DNA of 17,906 nt from Muribaculaceae bacterium (GCA_017545095.1 JAFYCU010000016.1:1-17906); one strand, 5' to 3'. Shown: positions 6,865-15,179, numbered from the stretch's first letter. The notes: generated by a model not told the origin, from the letters alone. Translations and numbers: made by a program.

Positions 6865-7552
6865 CCGCTGGCTCCGCGCCGCCGCCGATGTGGTGCTGCC
6901 ACGCTCGTGCCCCGTGTGCGGGCAGGCCTTGGGCAGCGATGAGCCGTGGTTGTGCCGCCGGTGCATGAGCCAGATGCCGCTCACGCAACTGCATCAGGTT
7001 CCGTTCAATGCCATGGAGCAACTCTTTGCCGGCAAGGTGCCCATCGAGCGCGCCACCGGCTATTTCTATTACGAGAAACACAGTCCCTATGCCCGCATCT
7101 TGCACGACATCAAGTATCGCCATGTGCCGGGCATGGGGCAGTGGCTGGCGGCGCGGGCCATGAGCGAGATGCCCGCGTTTGCCCAAGGTATCACCGCTGT
7201 GGTGCCCGTGCCGCTGCATGCCGACAAACTAGCCCGCCGTGGTTACAACCAGAGCCGCTACATCGCGCAGGGTGTGGCCGAGGCCACCGGTGCGCGGGTG
7301 GTGGAGGCGGTGAAGGCCGTTCGCTCACATTCCACACAGACCCACAAAGGCGCATTGGAGCGCTGGCAGAACATCCAGGGCGTGTATGCGCTCGCCCCGG
7401 GCATTGAGCAGCAGCTGGCCGGATGTCATACATTATTGGTCGACGATGTGGTCACCACCGGCAGTACGCTCGAGGCTTGCGCCCGTGCGCTCTACGCTGT
7501 GCCAGGCATCACCGTGAGCATCTTCACCCTCGCTGTGGCACGGCTGGAATGA
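6842..7552 (+). CDS. comF: ComF family phosphoribosyltransferase-like protein
   Basis: This ComF/GntX-type protein has an N-terminal zinc-finger-like part (CPVC...CRRC) and a C-terminal phosphoribosyltransferase fold with the PRPP-loop motif LLVDDVVTTGSTLEAC. The central block VVPVPLHADKLARRGYNQS is typical. ComF proteins are linked to DNA uptake and processing of single-stranded DNA; the biochemical role is uncertain. I place the start at one of three consecutive ATGs (6842, 6845, 6848), giving 234-236 aa and a 17-23-nt overlap with recX; a frame from 6812 would add an unlikely proline/cysteine-rich lead. The gene ends the core cluster; the sequence right behind it is a broken gene on the other strand. 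Confidence 0.92.
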   Translation: MMMAATISRWLRAAADVVLPRSCPVCGQALGSDEPWLCRRCMSQMPLTQLHQVPFNAMEQLFAGKVPIERATGYFYYEKHSPYARILHDIKYRHVPGMGQWLAARAMSEMPAFAQGITAVVPVPLHADKLARRGYNQSRYIAQGVAEATGARVVEAVKAVRSHSTQTHKGALERWQNIQGVYALAPGIEQQLAGCHTLLVDDVVTTGSTLEACARALYAVPGITVSIFTLAVARLE

Positions 7553-7807
7553 TGCGCGAAGCACTTTCTCGCAACCTAACAACAAATGACGCGACACCCG
7601 CAACCAGGCATCGCGCCACAGGGTCTGGCCCTTGTCCCTGTCCTCAATCAGCTGCACGGGCACGTTGGCCTTCTGGACCATCTGGTTTTTGAATTGTTCT
7701 TGGATGCCGTCGATGGGGATGCATTTAAACTTGAGATGTTCGCTTTGCGCCATCATTGCCAAAGGCAAGATGAAAGCAAGGAGAATGAATAAGAGCTTTG
7801 TTTTCAT
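7433..7807 (-). pseudogene. Remnant of a small secreted protein gene
   Basis: The frame starts with a good signal peptide (MKTKLLFILLAFILPLAMMAQ) and continues with SEHLKFKCIPIDGI, a beginning typical of small periplasmic proteins of Bacteroidales that have the pattern 'HLKFxGIPIDG'. From about residue 45 the sequence becomes GC-rich and loses resemblance, and the last 40 codons (7433-7552) are simply antisense to comF. I infer that the true 3' part was lost and the frame now runs into comF. A near -7 box (TATAATTG) lies just upstream of the ATG, so it could still be expressed. Function unknown. Confidence 0.45.
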
Positions 7808-7872
7808 ATCGATGCAATTATATAATGACTTGAATGGAGTGAATGTTTCGATGTGAGGTATTGAGAAAACAT

Positions 7873-8412
7873 CTATCGGGGTTTTCCTCCCATCGGTGTG
7901 TAGATTGGAATAATGCTGTGGCCTCTTTCATTTAAGACGCGTGGTGATAAATGAGCCGTTTTCATATTTCTTTCTCTGATTTTTCTTCTTTTATTGATTT
8001 CTTTTTGAGTTTCTCCAAAGAATATACTCAACCTCTTTTTTTTAGGCAAAGGGTTTGATTGCTTGGCTTTTAGTGGTTTGGGGTGTTGTTCTTTTTTTAT
8101 TTTTTTCGCCGTTTTTGCTTTTTGTTTCGGTTCTGGCGTTGCTGCTATTTCTTTAGGCATAGCAGGCGAAATTAATGTAATCTTGCTTTTGCGCGATTTG
8201 TTCTTACCAGCATTCTTTGTCTGCTCGTTTATTGCGTCAATGCCATTCTTGAAGAATAATTGCAATCGTACTTTCTTAATTTGCAAAAGTACTTGGCCTA
8301 TCTCATTATCGCTTAAGCGGCAATGGGATTTCATTATTTCATCAAGGATCTTTTGGATTGCTTCTTTAGAATTTAGAGGGCAAAACTCTGATATATGTAT
8401 TGACTTTTTCAT
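7873..8412 (-). CDS. Hypothetical Lys-rich basic protein, last gene of the restriction operon
   Basis: I do not recognise this 179-aa protein. Three parts are visible. Residues 1-68 are a probable helical domain (KEAIQKILDEIMKSHCRLSD, IGQVLLQIKKVRLQLFFKNG). Residues 69-127 are a Lys/Pro/Ala-rich, probably disordered linker. The C-terminal part (128-179) is rich in Arg/Lys, carries RRKIRERNMK and ends IIPIYTPMGGKPR. The charge suggests nucleic-acid binding (inference). No signal peptide. It starts 68 bp after the R2 stop, on the same strand and with the same AT-rich composition; no good promoter is seen in the gap, so it is probably the fifth gene of the operon. It could be an accessory or control protein of the restriction system, or an unrelated passenger. 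Confidence 0.75.
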   Translation of the reverse strand: MKKSIHISEFCPLNSKEAIQKILDEIMKSHCRLSDNEIGQVLLQIKKVRLQLFFKNGIDAINEQTKNAGKNKSRKSKITLISPAMPKEIAATPEPKQKAKTAKKIKKEQHPKPLKAKQSNPLPKKKRLSIFFGETQKEINKRRKIRERNMKTAHLSPRVLNERGHSIIPIYTPMGGKPR

Positions 8413-8480
8413 CGATTAGTTGAGCATAATAAATGATTCAATAGAACATCTGATGAGTTTTCGTTAGGATTCACAATGTT

Positions 8481-10901
8481 CTATATCTTGAATTTGAGCA
8501 ATTGCTCGCCGGTTAGGTAGATGGGGGAGCCGTAAGGTGCTTCTTTGTTGAAATGTTTTATAATAGCATTAATGTCGAATCGTCCGATTTTGACTTCGTC
8601 GTCAAAGCGGAAGATGAGGTAGAAGTCGCCTTTCGGATCCTTGTATAGTGCTTGAATCATGCGCTCCTTGCTCATCTTGGCCATATCGTGGATGCGGAAA
8701 ACATGGTACTTGTTCTCACCCTCATGATGTTCCTCATAGAGGATGGCGAATTTTGGCTTCATCTTCCTAATGCGGCTTTCGGGCAATGCGCCTGGTCTGT
8801 CACCGAGGCGCACATTGTAGATGAGTGTGCCGCGGTCGTTCTTTCCCGTGATCCAGTCCCAATGTTCCTGGTCATGGTACATGCCGACAACAAAGTACTC
8901 GCTCAGGTAACGCTCTACATGATAGTAGGGCAGCATACTGTCGGGAACAGGCTGATATTGATGTGCTTGCTGGAATTGCTCAACTTGATGTTCGAGAGTC
9001 TCTTTCGGATTATCGCCGAGGTTCACGCTCGTGATTTCAAAAAACTCATCGAGCATTAGATAGGTTTCCGACTTGTTGGTGTCACTCCCTACGTGCTTTT
9101 CGAGAGCCAAAGCAAATAGATTGGGATCTCCGTAAGGTCGATAGAGTTTTCCTTGAAGTTCTTTGAAGTGTTCTTTGATAAACTCTTCTCCGGCAATGGG
9201 ATTACCTTTGCTCTTTAAAGCATAGAAATCATATTTCTCCTGCAGCACCTTGCGGATTCTTTCGCGGAAGAGTTTTCGCACCTCACGTTTCCAAGCAGTC
9301 TTCTCGTTCTTCTTGTTGCGTGCGTAGAGATAGATGACATACAAGAAGTTCACATCATAGTGCGAAAGGATGAGTGTGTCGCGGTCGAAGAGACGGTCTT
9401 CAAATTGGAACGAGGTGTAGGTCTGCGGCACAATCTCTCCGTTTTCATCTTTTACTATGACATTATTCTTCTTGAAAGGATGACCTTGAATGTTCTTGTC
9501 GGCCACATATCGGCGCTCTTTATCCACAAAGGCCGAGATAAAGAAATTCGGTATCACATTGTAGCCTTCGGTCAATGGATCCTGCTCATCATTGCGCAAA
9601 CGAATTTTCCCATATTTCTCCTTGTCATGTCTGTACGCTTCTTTTTCCTCATCGGTCCATCCTTCGCGCTCACCTTTCATGAAGAGGTCGATGTTCCACT
9701 GGACGACGTTGCGGGCATAGGTGTATTGTTTATACACCGACTCGCGTCCCAAAGCGTGTCCTGTCTTGTAGTACTTGGAGTCGCCTATGTAGTAGATTTC
9801 TTCATCCTTTTCATTGTCATGTATCAGGCCATAGTAGGTGTACATGTGGTCCACACGTTTGCCGTCAAGTTGCTCTTTCAGTCCACTAGGTATGTTCTTT
9901 TCACCGATGAGTTCATCAATCATCGCCTCGAATACATGTTCAAAACTCTTGGCGAGCAAATACTCCTTCTGACTCGTATTCACAGCAATCTTGTGGGCCG
10001 CATCAAAGAACGCCGTGCACAAGTCCCACAACTGCAGCAATTTGTCTGAGAAATACTTGTAGCGTATTTGCCGCAGCCGTATTTTGCCGCGACCCTTGAG
10101 GTAACTCTTGAACTGTGCGCCTGTGATGAGATCGTATTGGCAGTTGACGGGTGTCTTAAACCCATATTGCTCGTTCAAGTAGTTCAGAATGCTGAAGAAA
10201 ATGATGAACAACTCTTCCTCAAAGTCTATCTTCCGCTTTTTGTTAACGGGGTCAAGATAGACGACCTCGTGGCCCTGCAAAATGGCTTCAGAACGACTGA
10301 TGGTTTTTGTCCAGTTGATTTTGTTGTGCCCGCTATGGATGTTTTTGATGGTGAACAAAAAAAAGTTTTGGTTTTCCCGGTTGAAGCGGATGAGCGAAAG
10401 GATGACGTCTAGGTAAGTGTCGGCTTTGTGCCGTCGGCCGCGTCCCTCTTGGGGCAGCTGGCGGAAATAGATGGCCCGGCTCGATGGGTTCTGCTTGCGG
10501 TACACCGAGAGGGCCCTGTAAATCCACACGGCAAACTCATAGATGAACTTGCGGTACTCCTTGGTCAAGTGCTTCTCTTGCCCTTCGGGTGTGATGATGT
10601 CTTCGGGAGTTACCACGTCGGCACAAGGAACGACACAGTCAATCGAAGAGGGTTGTTTGTTCTTGTGAACATTGGCCACCACCTCGATGGTCTTCTCCGT
10701 GCCATCGTCCATGGTCACCTTTTGGTCTTGCAGCAGCACTTTGGGCAAGATGAAAACGCAGTCGCGCACATGGGCATTGTAGAAGTAACCGACGTAGCTA
10801 ACGCTGATTCTCTTGTCAACGTCTTGCAGCGAACTGATGTCCTTTAATGCATCCTTGACATCAGCGGCCTTGTACTGGTGTTCCTCAAAGATGATGTACA
10901 T
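8481..10901 (-). CDS. LlaJI-type restriction endonuclease subunit R2 (PD-(D/E)XK nuclease)
   Basis: The 806-aa protein is the nuclease subunit expected after a McrB-like gene. A PD-(D/E)XK core is visible: helix FEHVFEAMIDE (320-330), VDHMY with Asp351, GDSK (Asp374-Ser-Lys376), and a helix with KQYTYAR (Gln392). The first 310 residues form an N-terminal part resembling LlaJI/McrC-like proteins (FRQLPQEGRGRRHKADTYLD). The part after about residue 530 is an extension that classical McrC (about 350 aa) lacks; residues about 660-780 look beta-rich. The start overlaps the R1 stop as TGATG, so translation is coupled. R2 should cut DNA when driven by the R1 motor (family knowledge). Base composition is nearer to the host than the upstream genes of the operon. 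Confidence 0.85.
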   Translation of the reverse strand: MYIIFEEHQYKAADVKDALKDISSLQDVDKRISVSYVGYFYNAHVRDCVFILPKVLLQDQKVTMDDGTEKTIEVVANVHKNKQPSSIDCVVPCADVVTPEDIITPEGQEKHLTKEYRKFIYEFAVWIYRALSVYRKQNPSSRAIYFRQLPQEGRGRRHKADTYLDVILSLIRFNRENQNFFLFTIKNIHSGHNKINWTKTISRSEAILQGHEVVYLDPVNKKRKIDFEEELFIIFFSILNYLNEQYGFKTPVNCQYDLITGAQFKSYLKGRGKIRLRQIRYKYFSDKLLQLWDLCTAFFDAAHKIAVNTSQKEYLLAKSFEHVFEAMIDELIGEKNIPSGLKEQLDGKRVDHMYTYYGLIHDNEKDEEIYYIGDSKYYKTGHALGRESVYKQYTYARNVVQWNIDLFMKGEREGWTDEEKEAYRHDKEKYGKIRLRNDEQDPLTEGYNVIPNFFISAFVDKERRYVADKNIQGHPFKKNNVIVKDENGEIVPQTYTSFQFEDRLFDRDTLILSHYDVNFLYVIYLYARNKKNEKTAWKREVRKLFRERIRKVLQEKYDFYALKSKGNPIAGEEFIKEHFKELQGKLYRPYGDPNLFALALEKHVGSDTNKSETYLMLDEFFEITSVNLGDNPKETLEHQVEQFQQAHQYQPVPDSMLPYYHVERYLSEYFVVGMYHDQEHWDWITGKNDRGTLIYNVRLGDRPGALPESRIRKMKPKFAILYEEHHEGENKYHVFRIHDMAKMSKERMIQALYKDPKGDFYLIFRFDDEVKIGRFDINAIIKHFNKEAPYGSPIYLTGEQLLKFKI

Positions 10902-12628
10902 CAGTCTTGGTCATTGTTCTTCTCTTCCTCTCCGGTCCAACTCATCACATTTTCAACAAATCGAGCGGCCACATCGAAAATCGGATCGCCGTTGTCATCG
11001 AAGAAGTCAGGGAATGTCAAATCAGAATCTTCTTTGTCTTCTTCCTTTTTTCTGAATTTGAATAATTTAGAGTCTTCAAAGCCATAATCCTTGAACACGT
11101 CGTTCCACAGATAGAACACTACCTTGTTGACAAAGGTTTCACAGGTGATGACTTTCTCGTTGTTGGCATGGCAGAAGAAATACCCCAACTGCTTGTCGGC
11201 CGACGAGGTCATGCCATAGATGATTTTGTTGATTTTTTTCAAGAAATCCCACCATTTAATGTTCTTGTCTTCCTCGTCTTTCACTTTGAAGCAGAGTTTC
11301 CAATCTTTTTCGGTGTGGTCCTTGATGGGAACGTACTTCCATTCCCATCGGCGCTTGAATGCGCTATCGATGGGGAACAGGCTTTGGTCGCTTGTGTTCA
11401 TCGTCGCCCAAATGTAGAGGTTGGAAGGCAACATAAGTAAATTGCCGCATTTGACATTATCGGGAATATCAGTGCGTGAAGTATTGGCGAGTTTTTTACG
11501 AAGAAAATAACCCAAGTCGGTATCGGAAGCAATTGGATATTCCGAAATGCCATTCTTTCGGTCTAACAATTGGAATAAGTCTCCAAATATTTGTGCACAG
11601 TTCCCGCGGTTAATTTCCTCAATTATCAAAAAAACAGGTTCTGTTGTGTTCCAAGCATCAATATATGCTTTTGTGAACGCTTGAGGAACAAAGGAATAAA
11701 TTATTTTTGCTGAGTTTATTCCCTCATTAGATAATGATTCATAAACACTCATACCAGCCCTAACTTGCGAATCATAGGTCGTTCCTGATTTATAGGCATC
11801 TGCCACTAAATCTGGAATAGTGTGGTTTCCGTTCTCTTGCATTGTTACGATGCTATCATGATAATCATGGCCAAATAGAGTGCAAGCTCTTGTAATATTA
11901 ACAGGTTTTTCCTCAAGATACTGTTTCAGTTTGTCTACCATGCTCTCATAGTCAAGGATGGTCTGTCTTTTTTTCATCATTGTTGGTTTATAACAACCTA
12001 CAAAAGAAGAATAGTCACTGTCAGGATGGAAAGTAGTTCGGTGGTTAATATGGTTATTCTCGTCCACCTCTTTCTTAATAGCATTTGATTTTCCCGTGCC
12101 AGGGGCACCATAGAAGATTTGTTGAAGATGCCAAATATTGATGAGATTGCTTTGCTCAGAAGTTACCTCCTCAACTTTTTCTATTTTAAATTCAGTGATG
12201 AGTTTATCGGTGATAGGCGTTCTCTTGTGGCATATTATTCCTGATGCCACAAGTTTGCCCCGGCTTTCCACAAAAATAACAATACAGTCATAATGTGCTT
12301 TACCTCGACCAAGAAACTTCTTGCACGTTGCCAAAGCGCTATTTGTCAATTTTTCAACATTGTCAGGATTATTCTTGTCATCCACGATAAAACCCAATCC
12401 AACCGTCGTATGAACTGTTGCCCGGACTCCTTGCGAAAGTCGCACTTCAAGATTTCCAGGACGTGAACTAGACCCCGTAGCATAGACTTGATTTTCAGGA
12501 ATGTTGAGTAGGCCAGCTATTGAAGACACAATATTATCGAATTTCTTGGTAGAAGTATTACTAAGTCCACCATCGTAATTCTGAAGCATTTCTTGATAGA
12601 GGGAGTTCAATCTATCTAACATAGTCAT
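10901..12628 (-). CDS. LlaJI-type restriction subunit R1 (McrB-like AAA+ NTPase)
   Basis: The 575-aa protein has a C-terminal AAA+ module with Walker A GAPGTGKS (174-181), Walker B VFLIIEEINRG (332-342), the McrB-family sensor/GTPase-type signature MNTSDQS (410-416) and the arginine pair RR (426-427). McrB itself has MNTADRS here, so GTP use is likely but not proven. Residues 1-165 should be the DNA-recognition domain; I do not recognise its fold. R1 would bind the target and translocate, activating R2. It starts at 12628 (or at the second ATG, 12622) inside the end of M2 (17- or 11-nt overlap). GC content changes within the gene: the 3' third (below about 11.5 kb) is clearly richer than the 5' part. 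Confidence 0.9.
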   Translation of the reverse strand: MTMLDRLNSLYQEMLQNYDGGLSNTSTKKFDNIVSSIAGLLNIPENQVYATGSSSRPGNLEVRLSQGVRATVHTTVGLGFIVDDKNNPDNVEKLTNSALATCKKFLGRGKAHYDCIVIFVESRGKLVASGIICHKRTPITDKLITEFKIEKVEEVTSEQSNLINIWHLQQIFYGAPGTGKSNAIKKEVDENNHINHRTTFHPDSDYSSFVGCYKPTMMKKRQTILDYESMVDKLKQYLEEKPVNITRACTLFGHDYHDSIVTMQENGNHTIPDLVADAYKSGTTYDSQVRAGMSVYESLSNEGINSAKIIYSFVPQAFTKAYIDAWNTTEPVFLIIEEINRGNCAQIFGDLFQLLDRKNGISEYPIASDTDLGYFLRKKLANTSRTDIPDNVKCGNLLMLPSNLYIWATMNTSDQSLFPIDSAFKRRWEWKYVPIKDHTEKDWKLCFKVKDEEDKNIKWWDFLKKINKIIYGMTSSADKQLGYFFCHANNEKVITCETFVNKVVFYLWNDVFKDYGFEDSKLFKFRKKEEDKEDSDLTFPDFFDDNGDPIFDVAARFVENVMSWTGEEEKNNDQD

Positions 12629-13781
12629 ATTGATTTTTTAAATATGTTGATAATGATTCTTTAAAAACGACAGGATATTTTATTAGAGTACTTTCTAGTA
12701 CTCTTTTTTCAAATCCTAACGTGGCTTTAAGAGAAAGAGGTTTTAATGGGTGCTTGATATATTGCAATATTGGAGTATAGTTCACACCTTTCGGATAGAA
12801 ACTTGCTTGAACCCCCATTACTCGTCCTTTATAACTAATTGCGGCTTTTGGCCAAGGTCTGAGATTAGTCTTAAATAGCCTCTCCTCTGCAAGCACCTCA
12901 CTGACACCACATTCAAGCCGATTACCTATCCATAAAGAAACAGCGGTGTTAACAGCATTGCCTAGCAATTTCCATCTCTTGTTGTCCTTGTATCCATTTT
13001 GGGTTAAAACTGCAGTCCAATTCTTTGGAAATCCTTGAAGCAGTTCTGCATCTTCCACACTTGGAGTGCCAAAGAAATTCCGATTAATATCCCATATTGC
13101 AGGGGCAGAAGGAAGTCCAAGAGAGGAACCACATTTCAATGGCGGGATTGAATCTTTAGCCCAGCCAATACCGATTTTCCCTTCCGTCCAATAGAAACCG
13201 TAAGCATTTGCGTTATCAAGAGTGCTTTCAAGTTTATCTTCTATATGTGCATTAACATCTTCGTCAGTTGGGAACAAAACATCTTTGGGATGCATAATAT
13301 TGGAAGCCAGAAATATAAATCGCGGTCGTCTTTGGGGGATTCCGAAAGAGCGGGGATCAATTAAACGGTATGCCCATTCGTAGCCCAAGGCAGACATTTT
13401 AGTTGTAATCAAATCAATCGCTTCCCCTTTCTTTAATGAAATAATGTTTGCAACATTTTCAATCAGAACAAATTTGGGATGAATATTGTTTTCTATTAGC
13501 CTAAAAATCTCATTTACTAAAGAAGACTGCTCTCCTGTTATGCCTTGCTTGTTACCTGCAATGCTTAAATTTTGGCATGGGAATCCCCCAGCCAACAAAT
13601 CTACTGGTGCAATATCCATAAGTTTGGTAACATCCTCATCAATTTGAGCGTCTGGGAAATGAGATCTCAACACACAACGAGCCTCTGGCATGATTTCGCA
13701 AAGTTGAATAGTTATCATTCCACTTGAAGCTAAACCATACTCAATTCCTCCTATGCCAGCAAATAAACCTATGGTTTTCAT
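12612..13781 (-). CDS. DNA (cytosine-5) methyltransferase M2 of the LlaJI-type system
   Basis: The 389-aa enzyme transfers methyl from SAM to C5 of cytosine. Motifs run in order: I FAGIGG (7-12), IV GGFPCQ with Cys69 (65-70), VI ENV (108-110), VIII QRRPRF (150-155) and X GNAVNTAVS (274-282). The space between motifs VIII and IX, where target recognition normally sits, is only about 50-60 residues. In contrast about 100 residues follow motif X. I chose the ATG at 13781: it overlaps the M1 stop as ATGA and starts right before motif I. A frame open to 13880 would add 33 residues antagonistic to M1 coding. In LlaJI the two methyltransferases each protect one strand of an asymmetric site (known for the family). 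Confidence 0.93.
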   Translation of the reverse strand: MKTIGLFAGIGGIEYGLASSGMITIQLCEIMPEARCVLRSHFPDAQIDEDVTKLMDIAPVDLLAGGFPCQNLSIAGNKQGITGEQSSLVNEIFRLIENNIHPKFVLIENVANIISLKKGEAIDLITTKMSALGYEWAYRLIDPRSFGIPQRRPRFIFLASNIMHPKDVLFPTDEDVNAHIEDKLESTLDNANAYGFYWTEGKIGIGWAKDSIPPLKCGSSLGLPSAPAIWDINRNFFGTPSVEDAELLQGFPKNWTAVLTQNGYKDNKRWKLLGNAVNTAVSLWIGNRLECGVSEVLAEERLFKTNLRPWPKAAISYKGRVMGVQASFYPKGVNYTPILQYIKHPLKPLSLKATLGFEKRVLESTLIKYPVVFKESLSTYLKNQYDYVR

Positions 13782-15001
13782 CTGAACAATTCTAATCCAA
13801 TAATATAAGTCAATTTTGGCGGTACAGCATTTCCTATCATTGTTTGAAGCGCAACTCGGGTAAGTTCTTTTGAGAAACAAAAGAAATCAGGAATAAACTG
13901 TACTCTTGCTGCTTCATGAGGTGTTAATGTTCGTCTTTCATACGGATGTCCAAATCGACCTTGTCCGATTGAGCCAAATCCACTCGTAATGGTGGGTGCC
14001 GGCAAATCAGGGTGCATTCTACTATAAACAGAAGTATACCGATTGTCTTCTTTTTGTTGGCATTTGGGTCTTAGTTGATAAGGCAGCTCATATATGTTAT
14101 TTTCAAATAAATAGTTTATCCGTTGTTGATTTACAGAGGAATGCTTTGCAGAAGTGTTAAATACATCATTTCCATTTTTTGCCAATAAATCATTAATGGC
14201 CCACCAGACCCCATTAACTTTTTCTCTCATATAAAGTTGTAAGTCAAACTCCAAATTGTCAAGAGATGCGATTAAAAAGAATCTTCTTCTATTTTGGGCA
14301 ACACCAAATTGAGACGCCATAATCAGTTGCTCGTGAATTTGATATCCAAAACTTTCAAGGTATTCTTCTGCTGATTGTAATATGTGGTTCTTATCGTGCC
14401 TAATTCCTTGTACGTTTTCGATAATGATAAAACGAGGGCGAGTCAATTCAGCAAATCTCACAACTCTGAAAATGAGCTGGTTCCTTGGGTCATTTCTCCG
14501 AGTATAATTGTTTAAATCACTATGTCCTTGACATGGCGGACCTCCAATAACCATATCGATATGGCCAACAAGCTTTAGTGTTTTTTCTTCGGCTTGAGTG
14601 ATGGGACTGCCAATCTCTCCATCTACATATTTTAAGATGTCATCATTAATTACGCTGCAATTAGGAAAATTATAGGCATAATTAAGTGCGGCATTTTTAT
14701 CAAAGTCTATTGCAAAAATAGGCGTTACTTTAATGCCAACAGCTCTGCCAGCCTCAATGACTCCTAAAGTCATAGGACCTGTTCCGGAAAACAAATCCAC
14801 CAAACGGATTTCTTTTTTCCAAATGGGTTCAATGGGTTTCTGGCAACTTCTAAGCCATGCCAAATCGTAATCTTCAGGACAAATAGAGAGATTGGAATGA
14901 GTATCTCCTACGACAATACTTTCATGGTAATTGCCGTTTCGTAGTTCTACCCGTCTTATCAGGTGCGTTCCATTCTTCCTATAGCTCTCAACCTTTGTCA
15001 T
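13778..15001 (-). CDS. DNA (cytosine-5) methyltransferase M1 of the LlaJI-type system
   Basis: The 407-aa enzyme has motif I as DLFSGTGP (69-76), motif IV GGPPCQGHSD with catalytic Cys157 (153-162), VI ENV (195-197), VIII QNRRRF (236-241), a target-recognition region of about 95 residues, then IX/X with RTLTPHEAARVQF (357-369) and GNAVP (390-394). An N-terminal 65-residue part precedes motif I. It is the first intact gene of the M1-M2-R1-R2 operon. The 62-bp gap to the upstream methyltransferase fossil holds only a weak -7-like TAGGTTTA (15021-15014), so the main promoter is probably the one at 15214-15245. Its stop overlaps the M2 start (ATGA). Confidence 0.95.
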   Translation of the reverse strand: MTKVESYRKNGTHLIRRVELRNGNYHESIVVGDTHSNLSICPEDYDLAWLRSCQKPIEPIWKKEIRLVDLFSGTGPMTLGVIEAGRAVGIKVTPIFAIDFDKNAALNYAYNFPNCSVINDDILKYVDGEIGSPITQAEEKTLKLVGHIDMVIGGPPCQGHSDLNNYTRRNDPRNQLIFRVVRFAELTRPRFIIIENVQGIRHDKNHILQSAEEYLESFGYQIHEQLIMASQFGVAQNRRRFFLIASLDNLEFDLQLYMREKVNGVWWAINDLLAKNGNDVFNTSAKHSSVNQQRINYLFENNIYELPYQLRPKCQQKEDNRYTSVYSRMHPDLPAPTITSGFGSIGQGRFGHPYERRTLTPHEAARVQFIPDFFCFSKELTRVALQTMIGNAVPPKLTYIIGLELFR

Positions 15002-15062
15002 TATGTGAATGATTAAACCTATATATTTACTGTAGTGTTGAAATGTGTATTACTGGGGATAT

Positions 15063-15179
15063 TTAGCAGAAAAACACCACACTGTTCCCATTCTCATAAT
15101 TATTTGTTTGCAGGAATCCTTCAGAAAGTCCCCCGCAGCCAGTGAACAAGTCAATGAATGTATATTTCCTCTTTGGCAT
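15063..15179 (-). pseudogene. 5' fossil of a third DNA (cytosine-5) methyltransferase gene
   Basis: On the minus strand an ATG at 15179 opens a 38-codon frame beginning MPKRKYTFIDLFTGCGG and continuing LSEGFLQTNNYE. This is the N-terminus and SAM-binding motif I (F-x-G-x-G-G) of a C5-cytosine methyltransferase. After the codons for NNYE likeness ends, and the frame closes at TAA 15063-15065. No later methyltransferase motif occurs before M1 begins at 15001. It differs from both M1 (DLFSGTGPM) and M2 (GLFAGIGGI), so it is not a copy of either. It sits directly behind the operon promoter, with a leader of about 30 nt. I infer that an earlier methyltransferase gene was truncated, perhaps when the present operon came in. 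Confidence 0.8.

Noticed and set aside
5638..6984. A 448-codon minus-strand frame
   Set aside because: It runs antisense through the end of pyrE, the SRPBCC gene and recX, and its residues show no family likeness.
8481..12628. Plain McrBC system
   Set aside because: Two C5 methyltransferases precede it in one coupled operon and R2 is far longer than McrC; LlaJI-type fits better. McrBC attacks methylated DNA and would conflict with M1/M2.
15063..15179. Methyltransferase fossil as a partial copy of M1 or M2
   Set aside because: Motif I and flanks (TFIDLFTGCGGLSEGF) differ from both M1 (RLVDLFSGTGPMTLG) and M2 (KTIGLFAGIGGIEYG).
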